Shown: positions 1 to 9,933 of the stretch, one piece after another | Layout of the letters: each line of letters starts with the position of its first letter | How positions within the stretch are numbered: the first letter of the stretch is position 1 | Assembly (NCBI GenBank): GCA_024653875.1 | Contig: JANLHE010000462.1 | Location: forward strand, 1 to 22,556 | From: Acidobacteriota bacterium | GTDB lineage: Bacteria; Acidobacteriota; Vicinamibacteria; Vicinamibacterales; SCN-69-37 | Length of the DNA: 22,556 nucleotides | Direction of reading: 5' to 3' | Notes under the pieces: generated by a model | Databases searched by the model: none | Seen by the model: the letters and a program-made list of their open reading frames with translations, nothing else | What the model was told of the DNA's origin: nothing | Program-made: the position numbers and the translations under genes

Positions 1-650
1 AGCACGACGATGTACTCGCCGGGCTCGAGCGATCCGATGCGGAACTGCCCGCGGTCATCGGTGCTGTCGGCGCCGATGTCGGTCAGCCGGCGGCGGCCCG
101 CGACGTAGTCTCGCCGCAGCGCCTTGACGGCCACGCCCACCACGGGGTCGTTGTGTTCGTCCACGACCGTGCCGGCCAACGCGGCGTGGCGCCACATCAT
201 CACGGTGATGTTTCCCACGCGCTGGCTGTTGGTGAGTTCCACGGGCTGGGGCGTGCCGCCGGGCCGGAGCCGGCCGTGCGCGCCGTCCACGTACCCGGGG
301 CGGCTCGCGCTGATCGAAAAACGTCCCTCGGGCAACGCGCGATAGGCAAAACGTCCTTGCCCATCCGCGAGGACCCGAATGGGCGTGTGCCCGGGCAGGC
401 TCAGCGTGACGATTGCGCCACTCACCGGACTGGCGCCGTCCGAGTCCACGACGCGGCCCACGAGGACGCCCGTGCCCACCTCCATGGGTGTGGTCGTGCC
501 CCCTGCGCCGAGCATCTCGGTCATGATCTGGCCGCGCTGGCCGGCCTGGACCACGATCTGTCCGTTGCCTGCCGCGCCGGCGGCGCCCATGCTGGTGATG
601 ACGGCCGCGATGGCCAGTGTCAATCGTGATCGGAATGTGCTGTGTGCCAT
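1..650 (-). CDS. Secreted carboxypeptidase-regulatory-like domain protein (3' end outside window)
   Basis: An open minus-strand frame runs from an ATG at 648-650 to the window edge without a stop, giving 216 visible codons. The N-terminus is a signal peptide: basic MAHSTFRSR, then a hydrophobic stretch up to about residue 25. Two beta-sandwich repeats of the carboxypeptidase-regulatory-like type follow. The first (about 65-130) carries GRVVDSDGASPVSGA, then DGQGRFAYRALPEGRFSI. The second begins near residue 155 (LAGTVVDEHNDPVVGVAV) and reaches TDDRGQFRIGSLEPGEY at the window edge. These folds are usually non-catalytic, secreted or surface adhesive modules; function here is unknown. It is clearly paralogous to the divergently transcribed gene at 817, with motifs in the same order (VVD..G..PVS, GRF..R.LP.G, WRHA/WKHA, ALRR, TDDRG). 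The ATG is preceded only by a weak purine stretch (AGGGTGGGA). Confidence 0.85.
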   Translation of the reverse strand, partial: MAHSTFRSRLTLAIAAVITSMGAAGAAGNGQIVVQAGQRGQIMTEMLGAGGTTTPMEVGTGVLVGRVVDSDGASPVSGAIVTLSLPGHTPIRVLADGQGRFAYRALPEGRFSISASRPGYVDGAHGRLRPGGTPQPVELTNSQRVGNITVMMWRHAALAGTVVDEHNDPVVGVAVKALRRDYVAGRRRLTDIGADSTDDRGQFRIGSLEPGEYIVV

Positions 651-712
651 CGTCGGTCCCACCCTGTCTGCCGAGCTTAGACGCTGCCGGGCCGTTCTTG
701 TCGGCGATTCCT

Positions 713-739
713 TGTAAACGTGTGTAAAGAGATGGTTAA
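713..739. promoter_or_regulatory. 10-bp-phased TG-box direct repeats in the divergent spacer
   Basis: Three similar short blocks start exactly 10 bp apart, at 713 (TGTAAAC), 723 (TGTAAAG) and 733 (TGGTTAAG). They lie in the 166-bp spacer between two divergent paralogues. One-helical-turn phasing of direct repeats is typical of operator sites bound by tandem DNA-binding subunits. No convincing -35/-10 pair can be assigned nearby in either direction. Regulatory function is inference only. Confidence 0.25.
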
Positions 740-803
740 GACGGTGGTACACGAATCGCCACCGGCCGGGCACCGGGCGGGCCGCCGCGCCGTATAGTTT
801 CTT

Positions 804-809
804 GAGGAG
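804..809 (+). promoter_or_regulatory. Ribosome binding site that sets the start at 817
   Basis: GAGGAG sits 7 nt upstream of the ATG at 817. An in-frame TTG at 802 would start before this Shine-Dalgarno and lose it, so ATG 817 is preferred. Confidence 0.7.
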
Positions 810-816
810 CACGGCG

Positions 817-2781
817 ATGCACATCTGGATGACGGCTGTCGGAGTGGGACTTTTCGTGGGGCTGGCTGGCGGCGGCATTCACGCGGGCCAGCGGGGCGCG
901 GGGCCGGGCCAGATGGGCGCGCCGGCGGGGACGCCCGCGGCTCCCATCGGAATCATCGTGGGGCGGGTGGTGGATGCGGCCGGCGGGCAACCCGTCTCCG
1001 ATGCGCAGGTGACCGTCATGATGCGCGCGGCACAGGCGCCACCGGCCGGGCGCGCGGGAGCTCCCGGCGGGGGGAGGCTCCGGCTTTTCACCGGCGCTGA
1101 CGGACGGTTCGTCGTGCGCGACCTGCCGGCCGGCAACGTCCAGATCAGCGTGCAGGCGCCGGGGTATTTGAACGGCAATTACGGCCAGACGGCGCCCGGC
1201 ATCGCCGCGGGGCGCCCCGTCGTGATCTCCGCCGAGAACCGCGTGGTGGAAGCGGTGGTGCGGCTCTGGAAACATGCGGTCGTGACCGGCATCGTCACTG
1301 ATGAAGCCAACGAGCCCGCGATCAACATCACGGTGCAGGCGTTGCGGCGTTCGTTCGCGAGCGGGCGCCCGCGGTACGGGCTCGGCGGAACCGGGCGCAC
1401 CGATGACCGCGGTGTGTATCGAATCGCGGCGCTGGCGCCGGGCGACTACGTGGTGGCGGTGCCGCAAACACAGATGACGATGCCGGCAGCCGTGCTCGAT
1501 GCGGCGATGAACAGCCTGATGGGCGGCGAGCTGCTGTCCGCGTCGGTCATGGGCGCCGCCGCGGCGGGGATGGGGTCGGGTGGTGGCGTGGGCCTGCGTG
1601 TCGGGGATTCGCTGATCAGCTCGTCCTCGGGGGCGTTGCCGGTGGTGAGCGGCGATGGCCGGATGGCGGCGTACGTCACGCAGTTTTATCCGTCGGCCGG
1701 GACGATCGGCGACGCGACGGTGGTGGCGCTGGGATCCGGCGAGATTCGCAACGGCATCGACGTCCGGATGCCGCTGTTGCCCACCGTGAAGATCAGCGGG
1801 ACGGTGAATGGACCTGATGGTCCGCTTCCGAATCTGCAGGTCAGGTTGCTGCCCGCAGGCGCCGCGCTGACCGCTGACGCCGTGAGTGAAGTGGCGCGCG
1901 GCACCACCGCGGCTGATGGATCGTTTGTGCTGCTGGGTGTGCCCGTGGGGTCGTACGTGGCGAAGGTGTTGAAGACGCCGCCCCCGCCCATGCCCGCCGC
2001 CATCGCGAACAACCCGCAACTGCGGGCGATGATGGCCGGCAGGTTTGGCGGTCCGGCCACGCCGTCGGACGCACTCACACTGTTTGCCGACGTGCCGGTC
2101 TCCGCGGAACGTGCCGTGGAGGGGTTGGTGATTACGCTGTCCACCGGCGCCACCGTCTCCGGGCGCGTGGATTTTGTCGGCAGCGCGGCGGTGCCGCCCA
2201 CCACGGGGCTCACGGTGGCCCTGCAGTCGATCGTCGGGACCCCACTCGCGCTGCGGCCCGCGCGCGTGGGCGACGATGGCAGCTTTGTCACCGCGGGGTA
2301 TCCCGCAGGTCAGTATTTCCTGAATCCGGTGGGCCGGTTGCCCGGGTGGTTCATCAAGTCCGCGATGGTGAACGGCGTTGACGCCCTGGATCAGCCGTTC
2401 GAGCTGAGCGCGGAGAACATCGGCAACGTCGTCATCACCGCGGTCGACCGGCAGACCGGCGTCTCGGGCACGGTGACCGGTGGCACGGGTGCGGGCGTCG
2501 AGGGCACGGTCATTGTGTTTCCGGCGGCGTATCGCGAGTGGATCACGCGCGGCATGCCGCAGCGGGTGCTGCGCAATGTGCGCGCCCAGACCTCCGGAGC
2601 GTTTTCGATGATGGGGTTGCCCGCGCGCGACTACCTGATCGTGGCCGTGACGGACGCCGACATTCCCGACCTGCAGAATCCGGCGGTCTACGACGCGCTG
2701 GCGCGGGCGGCGACGTCGGTGACCTTGATCGAGGGCGACACGCGATCGGTGTCGCTCAAGCTGGCGCAGGTGGTGCGATGA
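817..2781 (+). CDS. Secreted multi-domain carboxypeptidase-regulatory-like protein
   Basis: This 654-residue protein starts with a short signal peptide (MHIWMTAVGVGLFVGLAGG, about residues 1-23). Repeated beta-sandwich modules follow: one near 47-115 (VGRVVDAAGGQPVSDAQVTV, then GADGRFVVRDLPAGN), a second near 155-215 (TGIVTDEANEPAINITV, then TDDRGVYRIAALAPGDYVV), and a third near 326-395 (ISGTVNGPDGPLPNLQV, then AADGSFVLLGVPVGSY). At least one more lies in the C-terminal third. No catalytic motif or membrane anchor is visible. The family is normally interpreted as secreted or outer-surface beta-sandwich scaffolds. It is divergent from a paralogue (650 and leftwards) and overlaps the next paralogue by ATGA at 2778-2781, implying translational coupling. 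It is Ala/Gly/Pro-rich like its neighbours, with no compositional sign of transfer. Substrate or partner is unknown. Confidence 0.88.
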   Translation: MHIWMTAVGVGLFVGLAGGGIHAGQRGAGPGQMGAPAGTPAAPIGIIVGRVVDAAGGQPVSDAQVTVMMRAAQAPPAGRAGAPGGGRLRLFTGADGRFVVRDLPAGNVQISVQAPGYLNGNYGQTAPGIAAGRPVVISAENRVVEAVVRLWKHAVVTGIVTDEANEPAINITVQALRRSFASGRPRYGLGGTGRTDDRGVYRIAALAPGDYVVAVPQTQMTMPAAVLDAAMNSLMGGELLSASVMGAAAAGMGSGGGVGLRVGDSLISSSSGALPVVSGDGRMAAYVTQFYPSAGTIGDATVVALGSGEIRNGIDVRMPLLPTVKISGTVNGPDGPLPNLQVRLLPAGAALTADAVSEVARGTTAADGSFVLLGVPVGSYVAKVLKTPPPPMPAAIANNPQLRAMMAGRFGGPATPSDALTLFADVPVSAERAVEGLVITLSTGATVSGRVDFVGSAAVPPTTGLTVALQSIVGTPLALRPARVGDDGSFVTAGYPAGQYFLNPVGRLPGWFIKSAMVNGVDALDQPFELSAENIGNVVITAVDRQTGVSGTVTGGTGAGVEGTVIVFPAAYREWITRGMPQRVLRNVRAQTSGAFSMMGLPARDYLIVAVTDADIPDLQNPAVYDALARAATSVTLIEGDTRSVSLKLAQVVR

Positions 2782-4751
2782 GCGCGCGGGGGCTCGCCGC
2801 GATCGTCGTGGTGCTGACCGGCGCCGCCGTGGCCGCCCAGGTGCAGCGAGACCAACAGGCGCCGACCCGGGATCGCCCGGCCGTGATGGCGATTGGGACC
2901 GGCGTCGTCGCCGGCGTGGTGGTGACCGCACCCGATCTTCAGCAAAGTCAGCAGCCGGTGCGCCGTGTCAGCGTGATGCTGGCCTCGGGGCAGGCCGTGG
3001 TGCCCCGCACGGCGGTGACCGATGACGAAGGCCGGTTTGCCTTCACGGGACTGCCGGCGGGCAATTACACGCTGGTGGCACAGAAGCCCGCGTGGGTGGC
3101 GTCGGTGTACGGGTCGCGCGCGCCCGGCGACTCACAGGGTATCCCGATCGCCGTGGCCGAGGGCCAGCGCGTGGACGGACTGCGCATCCCGATCACTCGC
3201 GGCGCGGTGGTGGCCGGCACGGTGCGCTTCGCGAACGGCGCTCCCGCCGCCGGGTTGCAGATTCAGGTCCTGCGGACGCGCCTGGTGGACGGGCGCCGCC
3301 AGATCGCGACGGTGGCCGTGCCGGCGCAGACCGATGACCAGGGCGGCTATCGCGTGTTCGGGCTGCCGGCGGGCGATTACGTCGTGCAGGCGCGGTCGCA
3401 ACTCCTCCAGATGCTCGGCCTGAACGCCACCACGCGCCAGGTCACCGAGTCCGAAGTGCGTTGGGCGGATCAGCAGTTGGTGCAGGCACGGGCGTTGGTG
3501 GCGGCGGCTGCGGCCACGGACGCGCCACCGCCACCAGGGCCGACCGTGACCTACAGCGCGGTGTATTTCCCGGGCACGGCGTTTGTCTCCAACGCGGCGG
3601 TGATTTCCCTGTCGGCAGGAGGAGAACGATCCAATGTGGACTTCGCCCTGGCGCTCGTGCCAACCGGCACCGTGACGGGCACCGTGCTGATGCCCGACGG
3701 GTCGCCTGCGGCGGGCGCGTCCGTGGCCCTTGAGCCTGCAGGCGGGGGCGACGGCGACGTGTTCGGCTTGTTGCTGGCGGGGGGCCGGGGCGCGACCGGG
3801 CGCGACGGCCGATTCACCCTGGCCGGCGTGACACCGGGGCAGTACAACCTCATGGTGCGTGCGACGCCCCGGCGGCCCGACGGTCCGGGGGCGACGGAAG
3901 CGGATGCGACCGCCCTGCAAGCCATGGCCATGGCAGGGGCGTTGGCCGGCATGCTGGGTGGCGGCGCCGCCAACCCGGCCACGTTGTGGGCGGCCGATAC
4001 GCTGGGCGTGAACGGCCAGGACGTGGGCCCGCTCATGCTGCAACTGCGCGAGGGGTTGACGGTTGAGGGAACCGTGGTCTTCGAGGGAGGCGGCATCCCG
4101 AAGGATGTCTCCGCCGTGCGCGTTGCCGTCTCGCGCCCCGCGTCGGGTGACCCCGTGACGGCGATGATGAGCCGGATGCTGAATACGGCCACCGGCGGCG
4201 CGAATGCCGACGGGACGTTCCTGGTGCGCGGGCTCGTGCCGGGCAAGTATGCCGTCGCCGTCTCCGGCAAATCGATGCGGCTGAACACCCTCATCCCGGG
4301 TATGCCGGCGGCCACGAGCGGCTGGGTCGTCAAGTCGATCCGGTGGCGCGACCAGGACCTGGCCGACGTCGGCGTGGACGTGCAGTCTGAAGTGCCCGTG
4401 ACCGGCGTGATCGTGACCCTGACGGATCGGCCCTCGGAGTTGTCCGGGACCGTGATTGACGTGGCGGGCCGGCCCACCGGCGCGTTCCCCATCGTGGTGT
4501 ACGCGGTGGAGCGCGCGTTCTGGGGGGCGGGTTCCCGGCGCGTGGTGCAGGCCCAGCCGGCGTCGGACGGCAAATTCACCGTGATCGGATTGCCGCCCGG
4601 CGAGTACTACGTGTCCGCGGTGACACGGCTCGAGCCCGGCGATCTCGAGAATCGGCAGTTCCTCGAGGACCTGGTGCCCGCGGCGATTCGGTTGTCGCTC
4701 GCGGATGGTGAAAAGAAGACGCAGGATCTGAAGCTGGCCGCAGGCGGTTGA
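2778..4751 (+). CDS. Secreted multi-domain carboxypeptidase-regulatory-like protein, paralogue of the preceding gene
   Basis: The ATG at 2778 overlaps the upstream stop (ATGA) and gives a 657-residue protein beginning with a clear signal peptide (MSARGLAAIVVVLTGAAVAA, likely cut before Q21). An in-frame upstream start near 2538 would lie deep inside the previous gene and bury the signal peptide, so it is rejected. The body repeats the same module as its neighbour: DDEGRFAFTGLPAGNYTLVAQ, then AGTVRFANGAPAAGLQIQV, then TDDQGGYRVFGLPAGDYVV. A central TGTVLMPDGSPAAGASVAL..GRDGRFTLAGVTPGQYNL block and a C-terminal LSGTVIDVAGRPTGAFPIV..DGKFTVIGLPPGEYYVSAV block follow. No enzyme motifs or anchor are seen. 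The two plus-strand genes look like a tandem duplication with substantial divergence. Confidence 0.87.
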   Translation: MSARGLAAIVVVLTGAAVAAQVQRDQQAPTRDRPAVMAIGTGVVAGVVVTAPDLQQSQQPVRRVSVMLASGQAVVPRTAVTDDEGRFAFTGLPAGNYTLVAQKPAWVASVYGSRAPGDSQGIPIAVAEGQRVDGLRIPITRGAVVAGTVRFANGAPAAGLQIQVLRTRLVDGRRQIATVAVPAQTDDQGGYRVFGLPAGDYVVQARSQLLQMLGLNATTRQVTESEVRWADQQLVQARALVAAAAATDAPPPPGPTVTYSAVYFPGTAFVSNAAVISLSAGGERSNVDFALALVPTGTVTGTVLMPDGSPAAGASVALEPAGGGDGDVFGLLLAGGRGATGRDGRFTLAGVTPGQYNLMVRATPRRPDGPGATEADATALQAMAMAGALAGMLGGGAANPATLWAADTLGVNGQDVGPLMLQLREGLTVEGTVVFEGGGIPKDVSAVRVAVSRPASGDPVTAMMSRMLNTATGGANADGTFLVRGLVPGKYAVAVSGKSMRLNTLIPGMPAATSGWVVKSIRWRDQDLADVGVDVQSEVPVTGVIVTLTDRPSELSGTVIDVAGRPTGAFPIVVYAVERAFWGAGSRRVVQAQPASDGKFTVIGLPPGEYYVSAVTRLEPGDLENRQFLEDLVPAAIRLSLADGEKKTQDLKLAAGG

Positions 4752-4752
4752 G

Positions 4753-4778
4753 GGCCTGTTTGCCCAGTAAACAGGGCC
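4753..4778 (+). terminator. Stem-loop after the regulatory-like gene pair
   Basis: GGCCTGTTT (4753-4761) pairs with AAACAGGGCC (4769-4778), with one bulged G and a 7-nt loop, starting 2 nt after the stop codon. There is no T-run downstream, so intrinsic termination is uncertain. It could instead protect the transcript 3' end before the next operon. Confidence 0.3.
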
Positions 4779-4805
4779 GTTCGCCACAACGTGTACGTAA
4801 ATGAA

Positions 4806-4840
4806 GTGTTCTCGGATATCGTAAGCACGCTAGAGAACAC
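4806..4840. promoter_or_regulatory. Perfect 8-bp inverted repeat upstream of the MoxR operon
   Basis: GTGTTCTC (4806-4813) and its exact reverse complement GAGAACAC (4833-4840) flank 19 nt and end 2 nt before the first ATG of the operon (4843). The right arm covers the place where a Shine-Dalgarno would sit, and no other good one is present. It could be an operator with half-site centres about 27 bp apart, or an mRNA hairpin that gates translation. Confidence 0.4.
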
Positions 4841-4842
4841 GC

Positions 4843-6227
4843 ATGACGCCGCCTGTGCCCTCCGGCTCGCCGGATCCCTCGTTTCGCGCCGACGTTGCCA
4901 CCATCGATCGCCTGCGGCGATCGCGCGAGACCGTCGCGCGGGTGGCGCGATTTGCGCCGTACGCGGCCGTGGTGGCGCTGGTGGCGGCCCTGGCCGCGCG
5001 CTGGTTCGGATGGTCCTGGGTGGTGCCGGGCGTCTGCCTGCTGGGTGCCGCCATCGCGTTCGTCGCCGCCCTCTGGTGGGGCCGCCGCGATCGGCAGGTG
5101 ACCGACGCCGCCGCGGCGGAACTCGATGCCCGCGCCAGCTTGGGCGGTGAACTGCACAGCGCCCATTGGTTTGCCGGACATGACCGCGCCGGCGTGGCCG
5201 GGGACCCCGAACCCGGACAGTGGACCACCTTCCATCTTGCGCACGCCGCGTCCAGAGTTCGATCGGCGGATTGGGCGAGCCTGTACCCGCCGGTGCACGC
5301 CGCGCGTCAGTGGATGACCAGCGGCGCACTCGTGGCGGTCGCCGTGATGGCGATGGTCATCGGGCCGCGATCGCGCACGGCGATCCTGGCAGAACAGGGG
5401 CTGATCCCCGCGGATGCCGCGATGGCGACCGGCGAGTTGTTGCCCGCCGACATTCAGGCCAAGATCGACGCGTTGCTGGCCGCCATCGAAAGCGGCGAGT
5501 TGAGTGCGGATGCCGCCCGTCTGAAGGTGGATGAGATTCGCGCCTTGCTCGACAAGTTGAACGCCGCCGCAGCCGACGAGGCGGCGCGCAAGGGGGACGC
5601 GGCGAAGAACGCGGAAGCCGGCGGCGACAAGCCCAGCGATGATGAAGGCGATCGGCTGACCAAGAAGGCCGAGGAACTTGCCGACAGCGCGGCCGGGTTG
5701 CCCGAAGATGTCCGGTGGTCGATTGACGACCTGGCCTCGCGGCTGGCGAACGCCGACGCGGGCAAGCGCGAAACCAACAAGGACAACCAGGCCGCGTCCG
5801 AGCAGACGGGCGAAAAGGGCCAGGGGTCCGGCGAGGCCGAGCAGGCCGAGATGGCGCAGGCCGCCGGCATGCAGATGGTGCGCGAAGCGGCGTCCGACGC
5901 CTCCGAGGGCCAGATGATGAACGGCGGCGGCGGCGCCATGGGCGGCGACTCGCGACCGGGTGGGGGCGGCAACCAGGGCGGCGACGGTCCGCTGAACCTG
6001 ACCCAGCTGCAGCAGGCGCTTCGCCAGGAACTGATCGAGGCCCAGGCCGACCTGCTTGGCCAGACCGTCGACACCGACATCCGCCGCAAGACCGAGCAGA
6101 GCCAGGCCAAAGTCGGGTTTTCCCGCGTGGCCGCGCCGACCTCGTTTGACCGCAGTCGCGCGGCCCTGCCGCCTCCAGTTCCGGAGGCCCACCGGTCGCT
6201 CCTTCAGCGTTACTTCGATCGCCGCCA

Positions 6228-6231
<4 letters not shown>
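4843..6231 (+). CDS. Membrane protein with long low-complexity tail, first gene of a MoxR/vWA operon
   Basis: This 462-residue protein is not recognised with confidence. A basic cytoplasmic segment (about 1-37) is followed by two hydrophobic helices (about 38-56 and 58-79), a soluble stretch, and a third helix (about 159-174). The remaining 280 residues are mostly charged and Ala/Glu/Gln-rich and predicted helical (about 200-350), with a Gly/Met-rich linker near 355-382. The C-terminus has a short conserved-looking motif, LPPPVPEAHRSLLQRYFDR (442-460). Architecture and gene position resemble DUF4175-type proteins found in other MoxR/vWA loci, which tend to end in a VP..R.L...YF motif; this is inference from memory of that family. 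The stop overlaps the ATPase start (ATGA). It is probably a dedicated membrane partner of the ATPase or of the vWA proteins downstream. Confidence 0.8.
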
Positions 6232-7220
<989 letters not shown>

Positions 7221-7236
7221 GCGGCACAACACGCTC

Positions 7237-8109
7237 GTGGCACTCAGTTTCGACTCCGACTTCCTCAAGAAGCTCGAATACCTGCACGTCGTCTCGAAGA
7301 AGGCGTTCGCCGGGCAGGCTCGAGCCGATCGACTGGCGCCCAAACGCGGGCGCGGGCTCGAGTTCGCGGACACACGTCCGTACTCGGCCGGCGACGATTT
7401 CAGGCACATCGACTGGAAGGCCTATCGGCGGCTGGGGCGCTTGTTGCTGCGCCTGTTCGACGAAGAACAGGACCTGCCGATCTACCTGTTCCTCGATGCC
7501 AGCCAGTCGATGGCGGAGGCCGAAAAATTCGATCAGGCGCGCCGGATTGCGGCGGCCCTGTGCTACATCGGCCTGGCGCACCTCGACCGCGTCACGATCC
7601 TGCCGTTTGACGAGACGATGCGCGAAGAGCGGGCGGCAGGGCAGGGCAAGGGCCGGATCTTCCGCGTGTTCGAAATGCTGGAACAGATGCAGACCGGCGG
7701 CCGCACCAATCTGGCGGACGCCTTCAAGCTGTTCGCGGCGCGCGGCCGGCGTCCCGGGCTGAGCGTGGTGATCTCGGACTTCCTTGATCCCCACGGCTAC
7801 GAGAGCGCGCTGAAAGTGCTGCAGGCCAGGGGGCACGACGTCTACGTGGTGCAGATGGCGTCGGAGGCCGACCGGGATCCCGGCGCGCTGGGCGATGTGA
7901 AGTTTGTCGACACGGAGACCGGCGAGGTCCGCGACGTGGAAGTGACGCCGGCGCTCGCCGTCGCGTACGGCAAGGCGTGGCAGGCGCACACCGACGCGTT
8001 GCACCAGTTCTGCGGCCGGTACAACATCGGCTACATCCGCGCCGACGTGGAGCGCCCGGTCGAAGAGATCATCCTGCAGACCTTCCGGCTGGGACGGTTC
8101 GTCGCATGA
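7237..8109 (+). CDS. DUF58 domain-containing vWA-like protein
   Basis: This 290-residue soluble protein carries the DUF58 signature GLEFADTRPYSAGDDFRHIDW (about 40-60), followed by KAYRRLGRLLLRLFDEE. A vWA-like fold then begins at LFLDASQSM with an intact metal-site DxSxS (D87, S89, S91). The GTG at 7237 is the best start: it lies 16 nt after the ATPase stop and keeps the complete N-terminus (MALSFDSDFLKKLE). Its Shine-Dalgarno is weak. DUF58 proteins are almost always encoded next to MoxR ATPases and are presumed to be their adaptors. The last codons overlap the next gene by ATGA. No membrane segment is seen, so it probably sits at the cytoplasmic face of the complex. Confidence 0.95.
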   Translation: MALSFDSDFLKKLEYLHVVSKKAFAGQARADRLAPKRGRGLEFADTRPYSAGDDFRHIDWKAYRRLGRLLLRLFDEEQDLPIYLFLDASQSMAEAEKFDQARRIAAALCYIGLAHLDRVTILPFDETMREERAAGQGKGRIFRVFEMLEQMQTGGRTNLADAFKLFAARGRRPGLSVVISDFLDPHGYESALKVLQARGHDVYVVQMASEADRDPGALGDVKFVDTETGEVRDVEVTPALAVAYGKAWQAHTDALHQFCGRYNIGYIRADVERPVEEIILQTFRLGRFVA

Positions 8110-9911
8110 GTTTCGGCGCGATGGCGGGATGGCAGGCCTGGGGCCTGCTGGCGCTCACGGCGGGCGTGCTGACGTGGCTCTTCTTCATGAAGATCCGCGC
8201 GCCGCGGGTGCACGTGCCGTCGCTCATGTTGTGGACGCAGGTCCTCGATGTCACCCGCGAGCAGACGCTCTGGGAACGCATCCGGAAAGCCGTGTCGTGG
8301 CTGATCACGATCGCCGTGGGCCTGATGCTGATGCTGGCGCTCACGCGGCCCGCGCCAAGCGTGGTCGCCGCGGGCGGCGGCCGCCGGCTGATCGTGATCG
8401 ACTCGTCGTGGTCCATGGGGACACTGATGCCGGGCGGCGGCACACGGTGGGAGCGCGCGGTGACGCGCGCGCGCACGCTCATCGCGTCGTCGGCCGGGGA
8501 TGAAGTGGCGCTGGCCACCACCGCGGATGGCCTGGTGGAGGGTCCGACGACGGACGCCGTGCTGCTGGAGGCGGCCCTCGACCGGCTTGTGCCTTCGGGC
8601 GGCGAGGGCGGCGACTGGCCGAGGCTCGCCGATGTAAGCGTGGTCCACTTCATCACCGACGGCACGATCCCCAGGCCGACCGGGGATGTGGCCTCCGGCG
8701 GCGCGCGCGTCAGCGTGGAACCCGTGTTCGAGCCGGCGCCCAACGTGGCGATCACCGCCTTCGAGACCCACGCCGGCGGAGATCCCCAGTCGCAGGCCGA
8801 GGCGTACCTCGAACTGGCCAACTACAGCACGACCGCGCAGCCGGTGCGGCTGGTCGTGACCCGCGGCACCGTCTCGGTGGCCGACACGTCCATCGACCTG
8901 TCGCCTGGCGAAGCCGTGCGCCAGATCGTCCCGCTGGGCCGTGCCGGCGATGCGCGCGTCCGTGCCCGGATCACCGCGCCGGACAACGCGCTCGCCATCG
9001 ACGACGAGGCGGTGGCGTGGATTGCGGATGCCGAGCCCCTGGCCGTCACCGTCGTCAGCGCGTCGCCCGGATTCCTGCAGATTCTGTTTGAACGCCTGCC
9101 GGGGATGAAGGCGACCTTCATCGCGCCCGCGGCGTACGCGCAGCCGCGCACGGGCCCGGAACACGTCGTCGTGTTTGACCACTGGGTGCCCGCGGAAGCG
9201 CCCGCCACACCCGCGCTGTTTGTGTCGCCGCCGCCGGATGTGGCGCGCACGGCGCCGTGGGTGGGAACCGCGCGCCAGGAGCCGGAACCGGCGTGGACCA
9301 CCTCGCTGGCGCATCCGGTGCTGCGCGGCGTGGACCCTTCCACCGTGACGCTGGAACGGGCGCGGACGGTGGAGTCCGCCGCCTGGACGCCGATTGCGCG
9401 GTCGGCGACCGGCACGCCGCTCGTGAGCGTGGCCGAGACGGTGGACTACCGCCGGGTCGTCCTGGGATTTGGATTCACCGAGGCGGAGTCCAACGTCGCG
9501 TTGCAGCCCGCGTTTCCCGTCCTCGTGGTGAACGCGCTTGAATGGCTGGCGCGGCCGTCGCTGGGGGATCAGGTGCGTCCCGGTGTCGTCGGTCTCGAGG
9601 CGGTGGTGTCGCGGCTGACCTCGCCCGAGGGGCGGCGCGTGGAGGTCACCACGTTCGGCGCGACGCGGCTGGCCCGCATTACGACGCCGGGCTTGTACCT
9701 GGCCGAGGGCGGCGGAATGCGCAGCGCGCTCGCGGTCAACGTCGGCGACCCGCAGGTCTCGAATGTCGAGCGGACGTCGCTCACGGCCCAGACGCTGTCC
9801 GACACCGCGGCGGCCCAGGCGAACGATCCCTGGTGGCCCATGTTGATTGCGATCGCGTTCGCGTGCGCGCTCGTCGAGTGGTGGACCTGGCGCCGAAGGA
9901 TTACCGTGTGA
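8106..9911 (+). CDS. BatA-like membrane-anchored vWA protein
   Basis: The ATG at 8106 overlaps the DUF58 stop (ATGA) and yields 601 residues. Two N-terminal helices (about 9-29 and 63-80) frame the segment typical of aerotolerance-regulator N-terminal (BatA) proteins. A vWA domain starts at RRLIVIDSSWSM with a complete DxSxS (D99, S101, S103) and includes HFITDG near 181-186. The long middle region is predicted beta-rich and extracytoplasmic. A final helix, PWWPMLIAIAFACALVEWW, lies near the C-terminus just before the basic end RRRITV. The usual Bat vWA proteins are shorter, so the extended middle domain is notable. It presumably forms a membrane complex with the MoxR ATPase and the next gene. 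A start at 7977 is rejected because it lies inside the previous gene. Confidence 0.9.
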   Translation: MSFGAMAGWQAWGLLALTAGVLTWLFFMKIRAPRVHVPSLMLWTQVLDVTREQTLWERIRKAVSWLITIAVGLMLMLALTRPAPSVVAAGGGRRLIVIDSSWSMGTLMPGGGTRWERAVTRARTLIASSAGDEVALATTADGLVEGPTTDAVLLEAALDRLVPSGGEGGDWPRLADVSVVHFITDGTIPRPTGDVASGGARVSVEPVFEPAPNVAITAFETHAGGDPQSQAEAYLELANYSTTAQPVRLVVTRGTVSVADTSIDLSPGEAVRQIVPLGRAGDARVRARITAPDNALAIDDEAVAWIADAEPLAVTVVSASPGFLQILFERLPGMKATFIAPAAYAQPRTGPEHVVVFDHWVPAEAPATPALFVSPPPDVARTAPWVGTARQEPEPAWTTSLAHPVLRGVDPSTVTLERARTVESAAWTPIARSATGTPLVSVAETVDYRRVVLGFGFTEAESNVALQPAFPVLVVNALEWLARPSLGDQVRPGVVGLEAVVSRLTSPEGRRVEVTTFGATRLARITTPGLYLAEGGGMRSALAVNVGDPQVSNVERTSLTAQTLSDTAAAQANDPWWPMLIAIAFACALVEWWTWRRRITV

Positions 9912-9933
9912 TGGCGAACCGGGAGACTGTGGC

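Noticed and set aside
793..798. TATAGT as a -10 box for the gene at 817
   Set aside because: Transcription would begin near 805, inside the Shine-Dalgarno, and no -35 lies 17 nt upstream.
736..2931. Long minus-strand frame of 731 residues opposite the regulatory-like genes
   Set aside because: His/Arg-rich shadow of GC-rich codons on the other strand. The plus-strand genes have signal peptides and domain motifs; this has none.
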